Positions 50,863 through 60,933 of a DNA stretch of 64,000 nt are shown here, piece by piece. Under the pieces are notes generated by a model, which worked only from the letters and a program-made list of their open reading frames with translations, did not search any database and was not told where the DNA came from. Positions within the stretch are counted from its first letter, which is position 1. The number at the start of each line of letters is the position of its first letter. The DNA comes from Leptospira stimsonii. Its GTDB lineage: Bacteria > Spirochaetota > Leptospiria > Leptospirales > Leptospiraceae. A program made the position numbers and the translations under genes. The stretch spans positions 682,001 to 746,000 of the forward strand of contig NZ_QHCT01000001.1 in the NCBI RefSeq assembly GCF_003545885.1. The letters are read 5' to 3'.

Positions 50863-51888
50863 CTAACGGAGTTCCTCTTCTTTTGAAACCGCAAGAGGAG
50901 AGGGGACTTCGGTCATATCCCAAAGTTCCAAAGCTCCATACAAAGAGCTTTGTTTCGGAATTTCGATCGTAAATCTCCCTTTGCCCTCATTGAGATCGAA
51001 ACATTCGCTTTTACTCAAGATTAAACTTTCCGGAGACGAGATTCTTTTCGAACCTAAGCTGGGATTGGAACGAAGCGGGGTTTGTTTCAAATTGAATACT
51101 ACGCAGTTATTCCGATTTTTTGATGTCTTGTATCCGAAGTCGATCGTGTAAACCGTCTTGGAATCGGATTCCTGATTTCGATGAATTTTTTCAAACCAAA
51201 TCATCATTTCCGATTTTGATTCCTGCTTTTGCGGGGTGTGGGACTCGAAGTTCGAAGAACGATTCTTAAGCGAGTCCATAGCGATATGAAACGAAGAATC
51301 GTCCTCGATTCCGAAATAGGTTCCGTCTCCTTCTTCGGTTAATAATTTCATTTGCTGTTCCTCGTTCGGTTTCAAACCCAATCCAAGAATATGAAATTTA
51401 AAAGGAATTCCCTTTTGTTTTAATGTTTGGATTTCTTTTTTGGGATCTCCGTAACAACTTTCCACACCATCGGTGACTAGGATGATTTCGGTTTCTTTTT
51501 TTCTTTGCGCGATGATAGTTCCGGCGATTCGAATCGATTCGGCCAGAGGGGTCGCTCCCGCGGGAGTCAGACCGAATAAACGGTTTTTAAATGTGTCCGG
51601 ATTTCCGGCTTCGAGAGGGTGATAAAGACGCGAAGAGGAACAACCTGGAACTCGGTTACCATAGGCTAAAAAGCCGATATCCGTTTCCGGCGGAAGAGAA
51701 GAGATATAGTGACTAACGTGCTTTTTTGCAAGATGAATCTTTTGATAAATTCCTAAATACTCGTTCATCGAACCGGATGCATCAATGATAAAAAGTTTAG
51801 AACGTCCCGGAAGTTCTGACGCACTCTGGGGATTGCTAAAAAGGAACAATAGACAAACAATCCAAACTTTCCTTCGATAAGAGCGCAT
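50863..51888 (-). CDS. exported von Willebrand factor type A domain protein
   Basis: A 341-residue protein with a signal peptide (~1-24) and a vWA domain (~30-210). The metal-ion site is complete: DASGS (36-40), the Thr of TPAGATPL and the Asp of LVTDGVESC. Such domains bind proteins through a divalent metal. The C-terminal ~120 residues are of unknown fold. The frame extends to 52005, but ATG 51888 begins at the signal peptide. It lies 123 nt after the cobC-like gene, so membership in the cobalamin operon is doubtful. Confidence 0.8.
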   Translation of the reverse strand: MRSYRRKVWIVCLLFLFSNPQSASELPGRSKLFIIDASGSMNEYLGIYQKIHLAKKHVSHYISSLPPETDIGFLAYGNRVPGCSSSRLYHPLEAGNPDTFKNRLFGLTPAGATPLAESIRIAGTIIAQRKKETEIILVTDGVESCYGDPKKEIQTLKQKGIPFKFHILGLGLKPNEEQQMKLLTEEGDGTYFGIEDDSSFHIAMDSLKNRSSNFESHTPQKQESKSEMMIWFEKIHRNQESDSKTVYTIDFGYKTSKNRNNCVVFNLKQTPLRSNPSLGSKRISSPESLILSKSECFDLNEGKGRFTIEIPKQSSLYGALELWDMTEVPSPLAVSKEEELR

Positions 51889-52011
51889 TCTATTCTTTCT
51901 ATCGGCTATTTGTAAAAAATCTATCGAGGGGAGAATTCGGAATTTTAAAAAAAACAAATTTTTGACCAAGGAGTGGATTCTTAAATCGAAACAAATTCGA
52001 TTCAAGGATGT

Positions 52012-52599
52012 TTAGCGATTCCAATAGATCACTTTGGAAAAAAATTCTGTCTCATTCTTATCGACGATAACTTTGCTTACGGATCCGTATTCTAAATCAA
52101 ACTGAAATCCGCTCGCAAGAGGAATGGAGGCGAGTCTACAAAGAAACGCTCGAATCGGTCCCGCGTGGGTTACGATTCCTACTTTCGAGTTCGTCGGATA
52201 GGTTTGAAGAATTTCCTCTATAAAAAAGGAAATCCTTTGTGAAAGATCCAAATAACTTTCTCCGTTCGGAGTTTTTTGATTCACAAAGTCTTTCATCCAA
52301 TATTCGGACTCGGCATGGGGAATCTCTGACCAAAGTTTTCCTTCCCAAGAGCCGAAGTCCAATTCCATCAGTAGTTCCGAATATTCTACCGTTCCCTTCG
52401 AATTCCTTGATAAGAACTCGGCTAATTCTTTGCACCGTCTACTTGGACTTGAATAGATTCGATCCAAAGTAGAATCCAGTTTGGTTGAGATTTTTTCGAA
52501 TTCGATTTTAAAATCGGAAATAAGTGGAAGATCTGTTCTCCCATAGCAGGTTCCTTTCGGAACCTCGGGTGTGGAATGTCGGATTAAAAAGAGTTCCAA
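52012..52599 (-). CDS. cobC: histidine phosphatase, probable alpha-ribazole-5'-phosphate phosphatase
   Basis: A 195-residue phosphoglycerate-mutase-like phosphatase. The catalytic RHS (LIRHSTPE, taking the place of RHG) comes just after the start; Arg, Glu and the second His ([11 protein letters not shown]) follow. CobC removes the phosphate from alpha-ribazole phosphate or adenosylcobalamin phosphate. TTG 52599 is chosen because it places the RHS motif at residue 6, as in CobC; the longer frame would lie mostly inside cobS. It overlaps cobS by 16 nt. The context right after cobT-cobS makes the CobC role likely; sequence alone only gives the superfamily. Confidence 0.8.
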   Translation of the reverse strand: MELFLIRHSTPEVPKGTCYGRTDLPLISDFKIEFEKISTKLDSTLDRIYSSPSRRCKELAEFLSRNSKGTVEYSELLMELDFGSWEGKLWSEIPHAESEYWMKDFVNQKTPNGESYLDLSQRISFFIEEILQTYPTNSKVGIVTHAGPIRAFLCRLASIPLASGFQFDLEYGSVSKVIVDKNETEFFSKVIYWNR

Positions 52600-53383
52600 G
52601 AAATCAAGAGTCCAAGATAAAAAAGTAATTCCGTACTTTGTTGGGTAAATCCCAGGCAATCCCCGGTAAAACCGTCGATCCACTTTTTAAAATAATATTT
52701 TAAATAGATGATAAGAATCAGCGCCAATCCAAACCCGATCAAGACGCGCGGAATTTGATCGGGAAAACGGATTATGAAGTAAATGGCAGGGAAACATCCG
52801 AAAAAAGTGGAAACGATAAAGTCTGAAACGAATAACTTTTTTACGATCGGTTTCGACTTAGAAAGATCGTTGTCCCTTGCATATGGGATCAACATCATAA
52901 GAATCATAGCGGACCATCTGCTTGCGGCGTGTGCAAACCAGGACGTGAATAAAAAAATTACGGGAGAAAGTTTAAACAACCCGACTAAGAGAAAGAATTT
53001 TAATCCTAAAGAAAGAATCAAACCGATCGACCCGAAGGTTCCGATACGACTGTCTTTCATAATTTCTAATATTCTTTCTTTGCTCCAGCCACCGCCAAAC
53101 GCATCGCAGACGTCGGCGAGTCCGTCTTCGTGAAATCCTCCGGTAATCAATACGCTTACGATCATTCCTAAAAGAATGGAAATTTCGATCGGAAGAATTT
53201 GGGCCAACCCGTAACTTACGAAAGAGGCTCCTACGGAAACGATCCAACCCATCAACGGAAAGTAACGGGAAGAACGAGCGAGGGCTTCTTCTGAATATTT
53301 ATAAAAAGGTGGAACGGGAAGTCTTGTGTTAAACATCCACGAAGCGCAGAAACGATTCCATTCTTCTCGTAGGAATGAAAAGA

Positions 53384-53387
<4 letters not shown>
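52584..53387 (-). CDS. cobS: adenosylcobinamide-GDP ribazoletransferase (cobalamin synthase)
   Basis: A 267-residue inner-membrane enzyme with about six helices. It joins adenosylcobinamide-GDP to alpha-ribazole (phosphate), the last assembly step of the lower ligand. The metal-binding motif [18 protein letters not shown] is intact, and the N-terminal FNTRLPVP is typical. The start is TTG 53387, which overlaps the cobT stop as TTGA; the N-terminus matches the family from there. Confidence 0.94.
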
Positions 53388-54414
<1,027 letters not shown>

Positions 54415-54418
<4 letters not shown>

Positions 54419-55020
54419 ACAGTCAGTTCCTTTTCCGTCCGGTTTTCAGGAATTAAAATGCGCTTTCTAAACTTCAATTCCAGTCGGTCTAAAGTACCGA
54501 ATAACGCGGAAGTGTAAAGCAAATCACCTAACAAAGTACCTGCGAAATAGGGGATTGCGACAATATAACAAGTCAACAATCCGTCCCAGGTTTTTGTATA
54601 CAGGGAGGAAAACGCCCAGACGGAAAAGTTGGAAAGAACGAAAAATTGGATGCTTGCGAAAATCGAGACGGCGGAAACGAATATTAAATTCTTTTGATGG
54701 GTTAGGAAGAATTTTCCGATCAGAACGTTGACCATCAAAGAAAGATAAACGATCGAAATTCCTTCGTAAAACATCTCGAATCCGTGCAAACGTGATAGAA
54801 CAAAGTCGGTTACGAGCATTAAGATCAGAGGCAAGGCGAATGATTTCCAACCATGCAATCGCGCGCCGGAATAAACCGTCATAGCTCCGACGGAAGTAAA
54901 GTTCGAAGGATGTGGGAGGAAGCGTGAGATTCCCGCAAAAAAGACTGCTACTGCGGAAATTCCGTCGTTTTCAGCGAATGTCGCTTTCCATTTTTGAAGA
55001 ATGAGTTTTATTTTGTCCAT
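54415..55020 (-). CDS. small membrane protein, possible vitamin/cobalt transporter subunit (DUF6580-like)
   Basis: A 201-residue protein with about five helices. The early block [20 protein letters not shown] resembles DUF6580 proteins, which look like S components of ECF transporters. It sits between two lipoprotein genes and cobT, downstream of a cobalamin riboswitch, so uptake of a cobalamin precursor, its lower-ligand base or cobalt is a reasonable guess. No ECF ATPase or T component is nearby. The family assignment is from memory of the motif and is not certain. Confidence 0.7.
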
Positions 55021-55033
55021 TAGATTCTCCTAA

Positions 55034-55861
55034 TTAAGGGCTGAGTTGTTTTGCAATAACGCCGTCGATGTCCGGATTTTCATTTGCACCTGGAATCGGC
55101 AAAGTCGTCAAAATCGCTTTTGCGGAAGTAAGCTTGACATAAAGAAATCCGTTTGTTTGAAGATTGTTAGTCAGAGTTCCGTTGCAACCGTTCCCGGATG
55201 CGCCAAAGTTCGCGTCGAGAAGATCAAACCCGTCCCCTCCACCGGAAGCAAAGAGAGTGGCGGAATCCATCGGATTTTTCTCTTGATTATAATCCACATA
55301 ACGAAGACCGGCAAATCGAAGCCAGTTCACCGGATTTGAAGAGAATGTGCCTCCACCCGTATAAGAAGGATTCCATCCGCACCAATTTGTGAGATCGTTT
55401 CCGACTTCCACGATAACGGGTTCTAAAAAAACCGTGGTGGCATTGCCTCCGGATTGAAATGGATTTTCGAAAACGATAAAATCGTTTCCTGTCGTATTCT
55501 GAACTTTCTTCCCGTTCCATCCGAGTATGAGGGAAGCGCCCGCACCATTCGTATCTAAAGTAAAAACATCCAGTGATCCGTTAAAATTCCCGAGTCCTAA
55601 GATTCCGTCCACAGCGCATAAGGAATCTTGAAATCCGCTTTCCGTGTTTCCAGGGGCGCTTATGATTTCTTTTGCATTGTAGATTCCGACCTTATCGATC
55701 GCGATTCTATTTAAGCAGGGGCGAGACGCAGTCGTGTTGGATTGATTTTGAACGATGGCAAGAAGTGCTCCTGTCACGGCCTCGTCTTGATTGGATTTCT
55801 CTTTGCAAGAAAGGAAAAACAAAAAGAAAAGTATGTAAGTAAGAAGTGCTATTTTTTTCAT
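55034..55861 (-). CDS. lipoprotein in the cobalamin-riboswitch operon
   Basis: A 275-residue putative lipoprotein. A hydrophobic signal (residues 3-18) ends at LSC with lipidated Cys19, a loose spirochaetal lipobox. The mature part is rich in Gly, Asn and aromatic residues, with four more Cys (around PCLNR, SLCAVDG, NWCGW, NGCNG). It has blocks such as NDFIVFENPF and GGGDGFDLLDANFG that suggest a beta-sandwich or metal-binding fold. I cannot assign a biochemical role. It lies 13 nt upstream of the small transporter-like gene, in the same riboswitch-controlled unit, so a role in capturing cobamides at the surface is the working idea. Confidence 0.82.
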   Translation of the reverse strand: MKKIALLTYILFFLFFLSCKEKSNQDEAVTGALLAIVQNQSNTTASRPCLNRIAIDKVGIYNAKEIISAPGNTESGFQDSLCAVDGILGLGNFNGSLDVFTLDTNGAGASLILGWNGKKVQNTTGNDFIVFENPFQSGGNATTVFLEPVIVEVGNDLTNWCGWNPSYTGGGTFSSNPVNWLRFAGLRYVDYNQEKNPMDSATLFASGGGDGFDLLDANFGASGNGCNGTLTNNLQTNGFLYVKLTSAKAILTTLPIPGANENPDIDGVIAKQLSP

Positions 55862-55904
55862 TCTATTTGATCCAAAGGTATCGATTTTCGGTTAAGAAGA
55901 AGCA

Positions 55905-55933
55905 GAATGCCGGAAAATTTCTTTCCGGCATTC
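55905..55933 (-). terminator. strong hairpin between the two lipoprotein genes
   Basis: Perfect 12-bp stem GAATGCCGGAAA/TTTCCGGCATTC (55905-55916 with 55922-55933) with a 5-nt loop, 10 nt after the first lipoprotein stop on the minus strand. The following bases are CT-rich rather than a pure T-run, so partial termination or mRNA 3'-end protection is likely. Confidence 0.7.
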
Positions 55934-55942
55934 TTACCTTTG

Positions 55943-56524
55943 TTAATTGGTTCTGACTTCTAAACGACTCCATACGGAAGGATCAAATCCGCTATTCAAA
56001 CCGCAACCGGCATTGAGATTCTTCGTATTCGAATACGTATCTAAGTCATCCGCCTTTGCTTGTTCGAGAGTATTCTGGTTGTTTACACCCGTAAGATCTT
56101 GACAAAGATAAAAGTAGCTTCCATCAGAAGTCCATCGATACCAAGAAAACTTTCCTTTTGAAAAGGAAGAATCTTGAGTGAATTGAACATAGATCACTTT
56201 TTTCGCCAAGTTGATTTCAACGATATTACCGATCAGTTGAGAACCGCCAAAGCCGTTGTCGTTATTTTTTTGGGTAATCAGCGTGTTCGTTATGCTGTAA
56301 GTTCCTTGCGCCTTTGTTCCGACATCGGTGAATGCTCCACCCGGATAATCTTTGGTTCCGTTGTAAAAAGTCCAATTGCCGGCGATTTCAAAATTATTGA
56401 GGAGAATCGCGGAAAGAAAAAGATTCTCGTCATTCTTATCTTCCGACTTCGTTTCAAAACAATTCACGGTTCCCACAAGAAGGAGTGCCGTGATTAAAAA
56501 TTTCCAAGTTACGTTACGTTTCAT
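55943..56524 (-). CDS. lipoprotein, first gene after the cobalamin riboswitch
   Basis: A 193-residue putative lipoprotein. The signal peptide ends in GTVNC (Cys22). The mature part is polar and beta-rich, with [10 protein letters not shown] opening a lipocalin- or calycin-like strand pattern and two further Cys near the end ([13 protein letters not shown]). It resembles no protein family I can name. The ATG has AGGAAA 6 nt upstream, directly next to an 18-nt hairpin. Being the gene nearest the riboswitch, it should be repressed by cobalamin. Confidence 0.82.
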
Positions 56525-56534
56525 GTTGTTTCCT

Positions 56535-56552
56535 ACAAAAGTTGTCTTTTGT
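56535..56552 (-). promoter_or_regulatory. hairpin next to the ribosome binding site of the first lipoprotein gene
   Basis: ACAAAAG/CTTTTGT perfect 7-bp arms around a 4-nt loop, ending one base before AGGAAA of the lipoprotein gene. It could take part in translational control together with the upstream riboswitch. Confidence 0.45.
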
Positions 56553-56645
56553 CAGGGTAGACAAGATTCTAAGTTTAGAATCGTATGAATTCATTATTAG
56601 AATCCGATCTAAACGAATGGATTGTTAAAGTTAGATTTTCCACTC

Positions 56646-56677
56646 GGGTCCCCCGACGTTCTCGTCTTTCGGGACCC
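56646..56677 (-). promoter_or_regulatory. GC-rich hairpin downstream of the riboswitch aptamer
   Basis: GGGTCCC/GGGACCC arms (56646-56652 with 56671-56677) enclosing GACG/CGTC. It is stable and sits 39 nt after the aptamer on the minus strand. No T-run follows, so it may be an expression-platform element of unclear mechanism. Confidence 0.55.
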
Positions 56678-56715
56678 CATCGCGGAAGCATGAAAATGCG
56701 TAGGCGAGTTTCGAA

Positions 56716-56845
56716 CTGTCCCTACCTCGAGGACGGTGTTCGCGGGGAAGATCTGGCTTATCGAATTTCTTTCGAAACTCGAAATCACAGTTGCGGGTCA
56801 GCGTGGGAATTACACCCAACTTCCTCCCTGAAAGCTTAGGGACAG
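56716..56845 (-). promoter_or_regulatory. cobalamin (B12) riboswitch aptamer
   Basis: On the minus strand the region has the cobalamin aptamer landmarks in order: a closing stem CTGTCCCTA/TAGGGACAG (arms at 56837-56845 and 56716-56724, perfect 9 bp), GGGAGG then GGGTGTAATTCCCA, the B12 box GCTGACCCGCAACTGTGA (56785-56802), and an AAGCCAGATCTTCCCCGC segment at the 3' side. Cobalamin binding normally shuts off the downstream genes. The genes that follow are two lipoproteins, a small membrane protein, cobT, cobS and cobC, which fits exactly. Confidence 0.93.
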
Positions 56846-56940
56846 GGGAAAATTTCGACTCTTTCCGAGCAAGATATTTTCTAAACGAAAAATGCTTCGG
56901 ATTTCCGAAGTTTCGGTCAAAATCTTTCCTAGGGTAGAAG

Positions 56941-58347
56941 GTGGATTTTGCCGAAAATAAGGATTGGGATCGAATTCCCGAATTCAATTCGGACTTTAAA
57001 ATGGAAATTAGCAGATCGGAGTTTATCAAGCTTGGAATATTGACCGCCGTTGGCGTTTCCGGCCTTCCTGGGATGAATTTACGCGCGCAGGGATCTTCCA
57101 TGTCACAAAAGACGGTGATCGTCCTTGGGGGCGGAATTTCCGGATTGTATGCCGCTTACCTTTTGGGAAAGACCGGAATCAAGGTAAAATTGATCGAAGC
57201 TACGGATCGTTTGGGTGGAAGAATCCGAACGGTCGCAGATCCAAGCGGTAATTTTTTGGACTTGGGTGCGGAGTGGATTCAGGCGGAACATAGAACCGCG
57301 AAGAGTTTAGTTCGAGAATTAGGATTGAAGACGACGGATTTCGAAGTTCAGTCCGATCTCTTTTTTGGTTCTTATCAAAAAGCGGGAACTTGGGATATCT
57401 CGTCCAAGTCTCAAGAAATTCTAAATAAACTCGTTCAGATGAATTCCAAGATCAACTCTGTTCAACAACAAGAGTTGGATCGAATCAGCTTTTACAATTT
57501 TCTGATATATCAAGGAATGACTCCGGACGATCTTGCGATTTTGAATTTTAAATATTCTTTATATTATGGGGATTCTTTACGTTCCCTTTCCGCTCAAAAA
57601 GTTTTATCCGATCTCACAAACTTTCCTAAATACAATACGAGAATCGAAGGCGGGATGGAAGCCCTAGCAAGAGCGCTCGTATTTTCGTTGGAGAATACCG
57701 AAACTATTTTCGCCGATCCGGTGATTTCGGTTTATCAAGGAGAAGGAAAAGTCATCGTAACAACTTCGTCCGGAAAAAAGATAGAAGGCAGTGCGTGTAT
57801 TTCTACGATTCCGGCAAACCAGCTGACCTCCATCCAATGGGAACCGGAATTAGATAAGGAAAAGAAACTTTCCGCTTTGAGAATTCGTTATTCAAGAATC
57901 TATAAAACGTTTCTCATGCTTCGAGAAGCTCCTTGGACAAGGGAAAATTTTTCGGCTTATTCGGATTCCGCCGCAGGTTTTCTTTATGACGCTGGGACAA
58001 AAACGAATTCGGAAGACAAGGTATTGGGAATGATTTCAACGGGAGATCGTTACGACGTGATGGCGACTTCCACCGACGCTTTGAAAGTGGAATACATACG
58101 ACTGGCTTTGGAACGTTTGAGTCAGAAAAAAGATCTACAAGTGCTACGCATTCAGAGTAGCGAGTCTTCCCATTCAAACTATGTTCCTTCGGGTATTGCA
58201 ACCTTTCCACCGGGAAGTTACGGATCGATCATATCCTTACTCAAACCGATGGATCGAATCTTCTTCGCGGGAGAACATACTGCGGAATTGAACGGAACCG
58301 TAGAAGGTGCGCTCTCTTCCGCGATTAGGGCCGTCAACCAGGTCTGA
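56941..58347 (+). CDS. flavin-containing amine oxidase, exported
   Basis: A 468-residue FAD enzyme of the monoamine-oxidase family. The dinucleotide motif GGGISG, then [12 protein letters not shown] and DLGAEWIQ, and a C-terminal [20 protein letters not shown] are all typical. The N-terminus (from Met21: [18 protein letters not shown]) looks like a Tat signal in which the twin Arg is Arg-Ser, so export is likely but the route uncertain. It can start at GTG 56941 or ATG 57001; the second puts the signal at the very N-terminus, the first has AGAAGG next to it. The substrate amine is unknown. It is divergent from the riboswitch operon. Confidence 0.85.
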   Translation: MDFAENKDWDRIPEFNSDFKMEISRSEFIKLGILTAVGVSGLPGMNLRAQGSSMSQKTVIVLGGGISGLYAAYLLGKTGIKVKLIEATDRLGGRIRTVADPSGNFLDLGAEWIQAEHRTAKSLVRELGLKTTDFEVQSDLFFGSYQKAGTWDISSKSQEILNKLVQMNSKINSVQQQELDRISFYNFLIYQGMTPDDLAILNFKYSLYYGDSLRSLSAQKVLSDLTNFPKYNTRIEGGMEALARALVFSLENTETIFADPVISVYQGEGKVIVTTSSGKKIEGSACISTIPANQLTSIQWEPELDKEKKLSALRIRYSRIYKTFLMLREAPWTRENFSAYSDSAAGFLYDAGTKTNSEDKVLGMISTGDRYDVMATSTDALKVEYIRLALERLSQKKDLQVLRIQSSESSHSNYVPSGIATFPPGSYGSIISLLKPMDRIFFAGEHTAELNGTVEGALSSAIRAVNQV

Positions 58348-58357
58348 AAAGAATCTC

Positions 58358-58392
58358 AAGAAAGGAACTTTAGAAAACGGAGTTCCTTTCTT
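58358..58392. terminator. hairpin between convergent genes
   Basis: Perfect 12-bp stem AAGAAAGGAACT/AGTTCCTTTCTT (58358-58369 with 58381-58392), 11 nt after the amine oxidase stop; it can serve both converging genes. Confidence 0.8.
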
Positions 58393-58460
58393 TGATTCAA
58401 ATCAATTGAAGAAATCTTATGATTTGATTTTTTCCTGTTCGCATACCTTGCGTTTTTCGA

Positions 58461-59132
58461 TTAACCGGCTTTTCGTTCCAAACTCTCGGAACATTCTTTT
58501 CTATAGAGTTGCGGAAGAAACCGCTCGAATTGCCCAACTTCTTCTATGTTGTGAAGAATCCAAGCCTGTCCTCTTTTTTCGCTAAAAACAAATTTTAAAA
58601 AAAGTGGCCGAATCAGTTTCCACGTCCAGTGTTTCCAACCGATGATCAGACAGTTTTCGTAAATCGTATCTTGTCCCGAAGGCTCGAAGGTATATTCCAT
58701 TCTTGCAACCTTGTATTTCCCTTCCAATTTCGGGTTATGGATATAGCCTGTTTCGTCTAACTTCTCAATATCGGTGACTATGTTGACGATATATTTTTTA
58801 TTCCTACCGAGATATTCCACTAAACGAATAGAAGCTCCGGGACCGATCGAACCGTCAGGGAGTCTTTTTTCATAACTCGCATGAACGTGGTCTTCCGGAT
58901 GCCAGACCCTGTATTTTTCATAAAGTCCCCCATCGTATTCTATCTTTCCTTCCAGATTAGAAAACCACCAAACGAGCATCTTGGGTGAAACTCCTTTTAC
59001 GGGGGAATGTCGAATCCAAAATTGGACCCTTCCATCCGAAAGCCTCCTCGTTCCATAGGTAGCCGTTTCGATTCCTTTTTTGAGCCACTTTACCGGAAGA
59101 ATTTCCGGAATTGTCAAATCCACTTCTTTCAT
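58461..59132 (-). CDS. DAPG/phloretin hydrolase-like protein
   Basis: A 223-residue cytoplasmic protein. Blocks MLVWWFSNLEG and WHPEDHVHASYE match what I recall of the PhlG/phloretin hydrolase fold, whose zinc ligands (His/Glu) include the HPEDH type site; further His lie in GWKHWTWK. Such enzymes cleave carbon-carbon bonds of acylated phenols, but distant members may act on other substrates. The gene is divergent from a TetR regulator, and two operator-like palindromes lie just before its ATG, so it is probably the regulated target. Confidence 0.65.
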   Translation of the reverse strand: MKEVDLTIPEILPVKWLKKGIETATYGTRRLSDGRVQFWIRHSPVKGVSPKMLVWWFSNLEGKIEYDGGLYEKYRVWHPEDHVHASYEKRLPDGSIGPGASIRLVEYLGRNKKYIVNIVTDIEKLDETGYIHNPKLEGKYKVARMEYTFEPSGQDTIYENCLIIGWKHWTWKLIRPLFLKFVFSEKRGQAWILHNIEEVGQFERFLPQLYRKECSESLERKAG

Positions 59133-59143
59133 AACGACCTCGG

Positions 59144-59159
59144 TATAGTAAATGCTATA
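59144..59159. promoter_or_regulatory. probable TetR operator, copy 1
   Basis: TATAGTAAATGCTATA, a dyad with TATAG/CTATA arms, 12 nt upstream of the hydrolase ATG. It repeats in inverted form at 59175. Confidence 0.7.
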
Positions 59160-59174
59160 CGTAATAAAAAGAAA

Positions 59175-59190
59175 TATAGTGTTTACTATA
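59175..59190. promoter_or_regulatory. probable TetR operator, copy 2
   Basis: TATAGTGTTTACTATA; its reverse complement is TATAGTAAACACTATA, matching copy 1 at 14 of 16 positions. The two centres are 31 bp apart, about three helical turns, which suits cooperative dimers. Confidence 0.7.
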
Positions 59191-59291
59191 CAAATCTTTT
59201 TTAGGAGAAGAATAAAAAAAAAGAACGCTCTGGATTTGGAATTTTTCTTTCATTCTCCGCCCGATTTTCAGAATCAAGTGAAGGGACAAAT

Positions 59292-59945
59292 TTGAAACTG
59301 AATCGAAAAAAATTACTGACCGAATACGGTAAATACATCAATCCAGCGAGCGAAAAGGAAAAAGACATCCTACGAGCTGGAGAAGTCCTTTTTGGAGAGC
59401 GAGGATTCGAAGGGGCGACAACCTCGGAGATCGCAAAAGAAGCACAGGTTACGGAAAGAACCTTGTTTAAATACTTCCCGACTAAGAAGGATTTATATAT
59501 AAGAATTTTATCTTCGATCGTCTATGAAACTGCTTTTGCGGAACAAATCCCCGAACTTAGGAAATTCTTAGAAGAGAGAAATGTTTCGTTCGAACAGTGG
59601 TATCTTTCTATCATGCGAAATCGTATTCAAGTCGCAAAGAAAAACGATCACAAAGTAAGAATTCTTGCATCCGCGATTCTACACGATTCGGACTTCGCCG
59701 AATACTTCGGTTCGATTTGGAAGGAGAATCTGTTCGCACCGGCGTTGGATGCGATTCGTTATTTTCAAGAGAAAGGAGAAATTAGGAAAGAGATCGATTC
59801 GGAGACCTTTGTTAAAACTTCTTTTAGTATCAACATCTCCTATTTGATTTATCGATTTGTTCTCAGTAAGGACGAAATGTTCGATGATGAAAAGGAACTT
59901 CTGAAAATTTTCGATATCATTGGTCGAGGAATTTTAACTTCTTAG
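59292..59945 (+). CDS. TetR-family transcriptional regulator
   Basis: A 217-residue regulator. The helix-turn-helix is near residues 43-75 (TTSEIAKEAQVTERTLFKYF), and the C-terminal helical ligand domain is of normal size. It starts with TTG 59292 with AAGGGA upstream. It is divergent from the DAPG-hydrolase-like gene, and the spacer holds two matching palindromes, so it probably represses that gene and perhaps itself. The inducer is unknown. Confidence 0.9.
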   Translation: MKLNRKKLLTEYGKYINPASEKEKDILRAGEVLFGERGFEGATTSEIAKEAQVTERTLFKYFPTKKDLYIRILSSIVYETAFAEQIPELRKFLEERNVSFEQWYLSIMRNRIQVAKKNDHKVRILASAILHDSDFAEYFGSIWKENLFAPALDAIRYFQEKGEIRKEIDSETFVKTSFSINISYLIYRFVLSKDEMFDDEKELLKIFDIIGRGILTS

Positions 59946-60546
59946 AAAACATTCCTCACCCAAAAAATTCATCTGCACGATATAAGCTTTCTCTCTACCC
60001 AAATTTTCGCTTAAAATCTTCGTAAAAATCACAATCTGACTGAGATGTTACAATGATTTCGTATCCTCGTCATTCGATCTGAGATTTTCTTCAGTTTGCC
60101 TTTCTCCATTCTTTGCGCACATTTCGGATTGGAAGGCCTTCTTCATTCTACAAACCTTTCCCAAGCGTTCCTATTGTATTTGATAATTTCTTAAATTGAA
60201 AAAACACACTCGATTCCGACTGCGTTGTGGTCAGTAGAATCAGAGTCTTAGTTCGTATTCTAAAATCAATGACCCTAAAACCGATTCATTTCCATAGAAT
60301 GAACGATTTAGTAATCGATCCATTTATCTTATAATCTGACTTAAATTTACAATCATAAATAGAGGCTAATCGTTTGGAAATAAAACATTCAAAAAATAGA
60401 ATGTAAATGTATTCTAATATACGGAAGTGTGAATTCGTAGGCTTAAGAATTGACAGTTGAGTCTTGAAATCTGGACAATCCATTTTTAGACCAAGGCGGT
60501 TTGATTTCTGAACAGAGTTTTTTTTCTTAAATACGGTCGGGTCACT
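59946..60546. other. long AT-rich intergenic region, no gene seen
   Basis: About 600 nt without a credible frame; a 65-codon minus-strand ORF at 60286-60483 has no ribosome binding site or family resemblance. I see small hairpins (for example ACATTC/GAATGT near 60388) but no riboswitch, tRNA or mobile element. It may be a decayed gene or a 5' regulatory region for the next two genes. Confidence 0.45.
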
Positions 60547-60933
60547 TTGTCTTTCTTACTCTTGCTGACCGGTAGTATGATCTACATCCTTTTTCGTCCG
60601 ACATCTCTTTTGATGTTCCGCTGGTTCGAATTTTTTCAATTTTCCGGCTCGATTCGAATTTTGAGGGAATTGTTTCGAGATCAACCTGTTCCGGATTGGA
60701 TCGTATACAATCTTCCCTTCGGACTCTGGATGTTTTCCGGGATGATTTTGATCGAGTCGATTTGGCACGGAACGAAATCAAAATGGAGTTATTTTTATCT
60801 CTGGGTAATTCCTTCGATCGCCCTCGGTTCTGAATTCCTTCAATACTTCCGCTGGATACCCGGAACCTTCGATTCTCTAGACGTAATCATTCTTTCTTTC
60901 GGTGCATTTATTTTTATTAGGAGAATCAAATGA
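60547..60933 (+). CDS. VanZ-like small membrane protein
   Basis: A 128-residue protein with about four helices. The end (SEFLQYFRWIPGTFDSLDVI) matches the VanZ-like pattern (Glu-x3-Gln, then Gly-x-Phe-Asp-x2-Asp). The role of the family is unclear. TTG 60547 is the only long start and has a weak ribosome binding site. Its stop overlaps the next ATG by 4 nt (ATGA), so the two form an operon. Confidence 0.7.
   Translation: MSFLLLLTGSMIYILFRPTSLLMFRWFEFFQFSGSIRILRELFRDQPVPDWIVYNLPFGLWMFSGMILIESIWHGTKSKWSYFYLWVIPSIALGSEFLQYFRWIPGTFDSLDVIILSFGAFIFIRRIK

Noticed and set aside
56585..56839. 84-codon plus-strand open frame upstream of the amine oxidase
   Set aside because: It lies over the cobalamin aptamer on the opposite strand; the RNA structure explains the sequence.
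60286..60483. 65-codon minus-strand frame in the 600-nt AT-rich spacer
   Set aside because: No ribosome binding site, no family resemblance, composition typical of AT-rich non-coding DNA.
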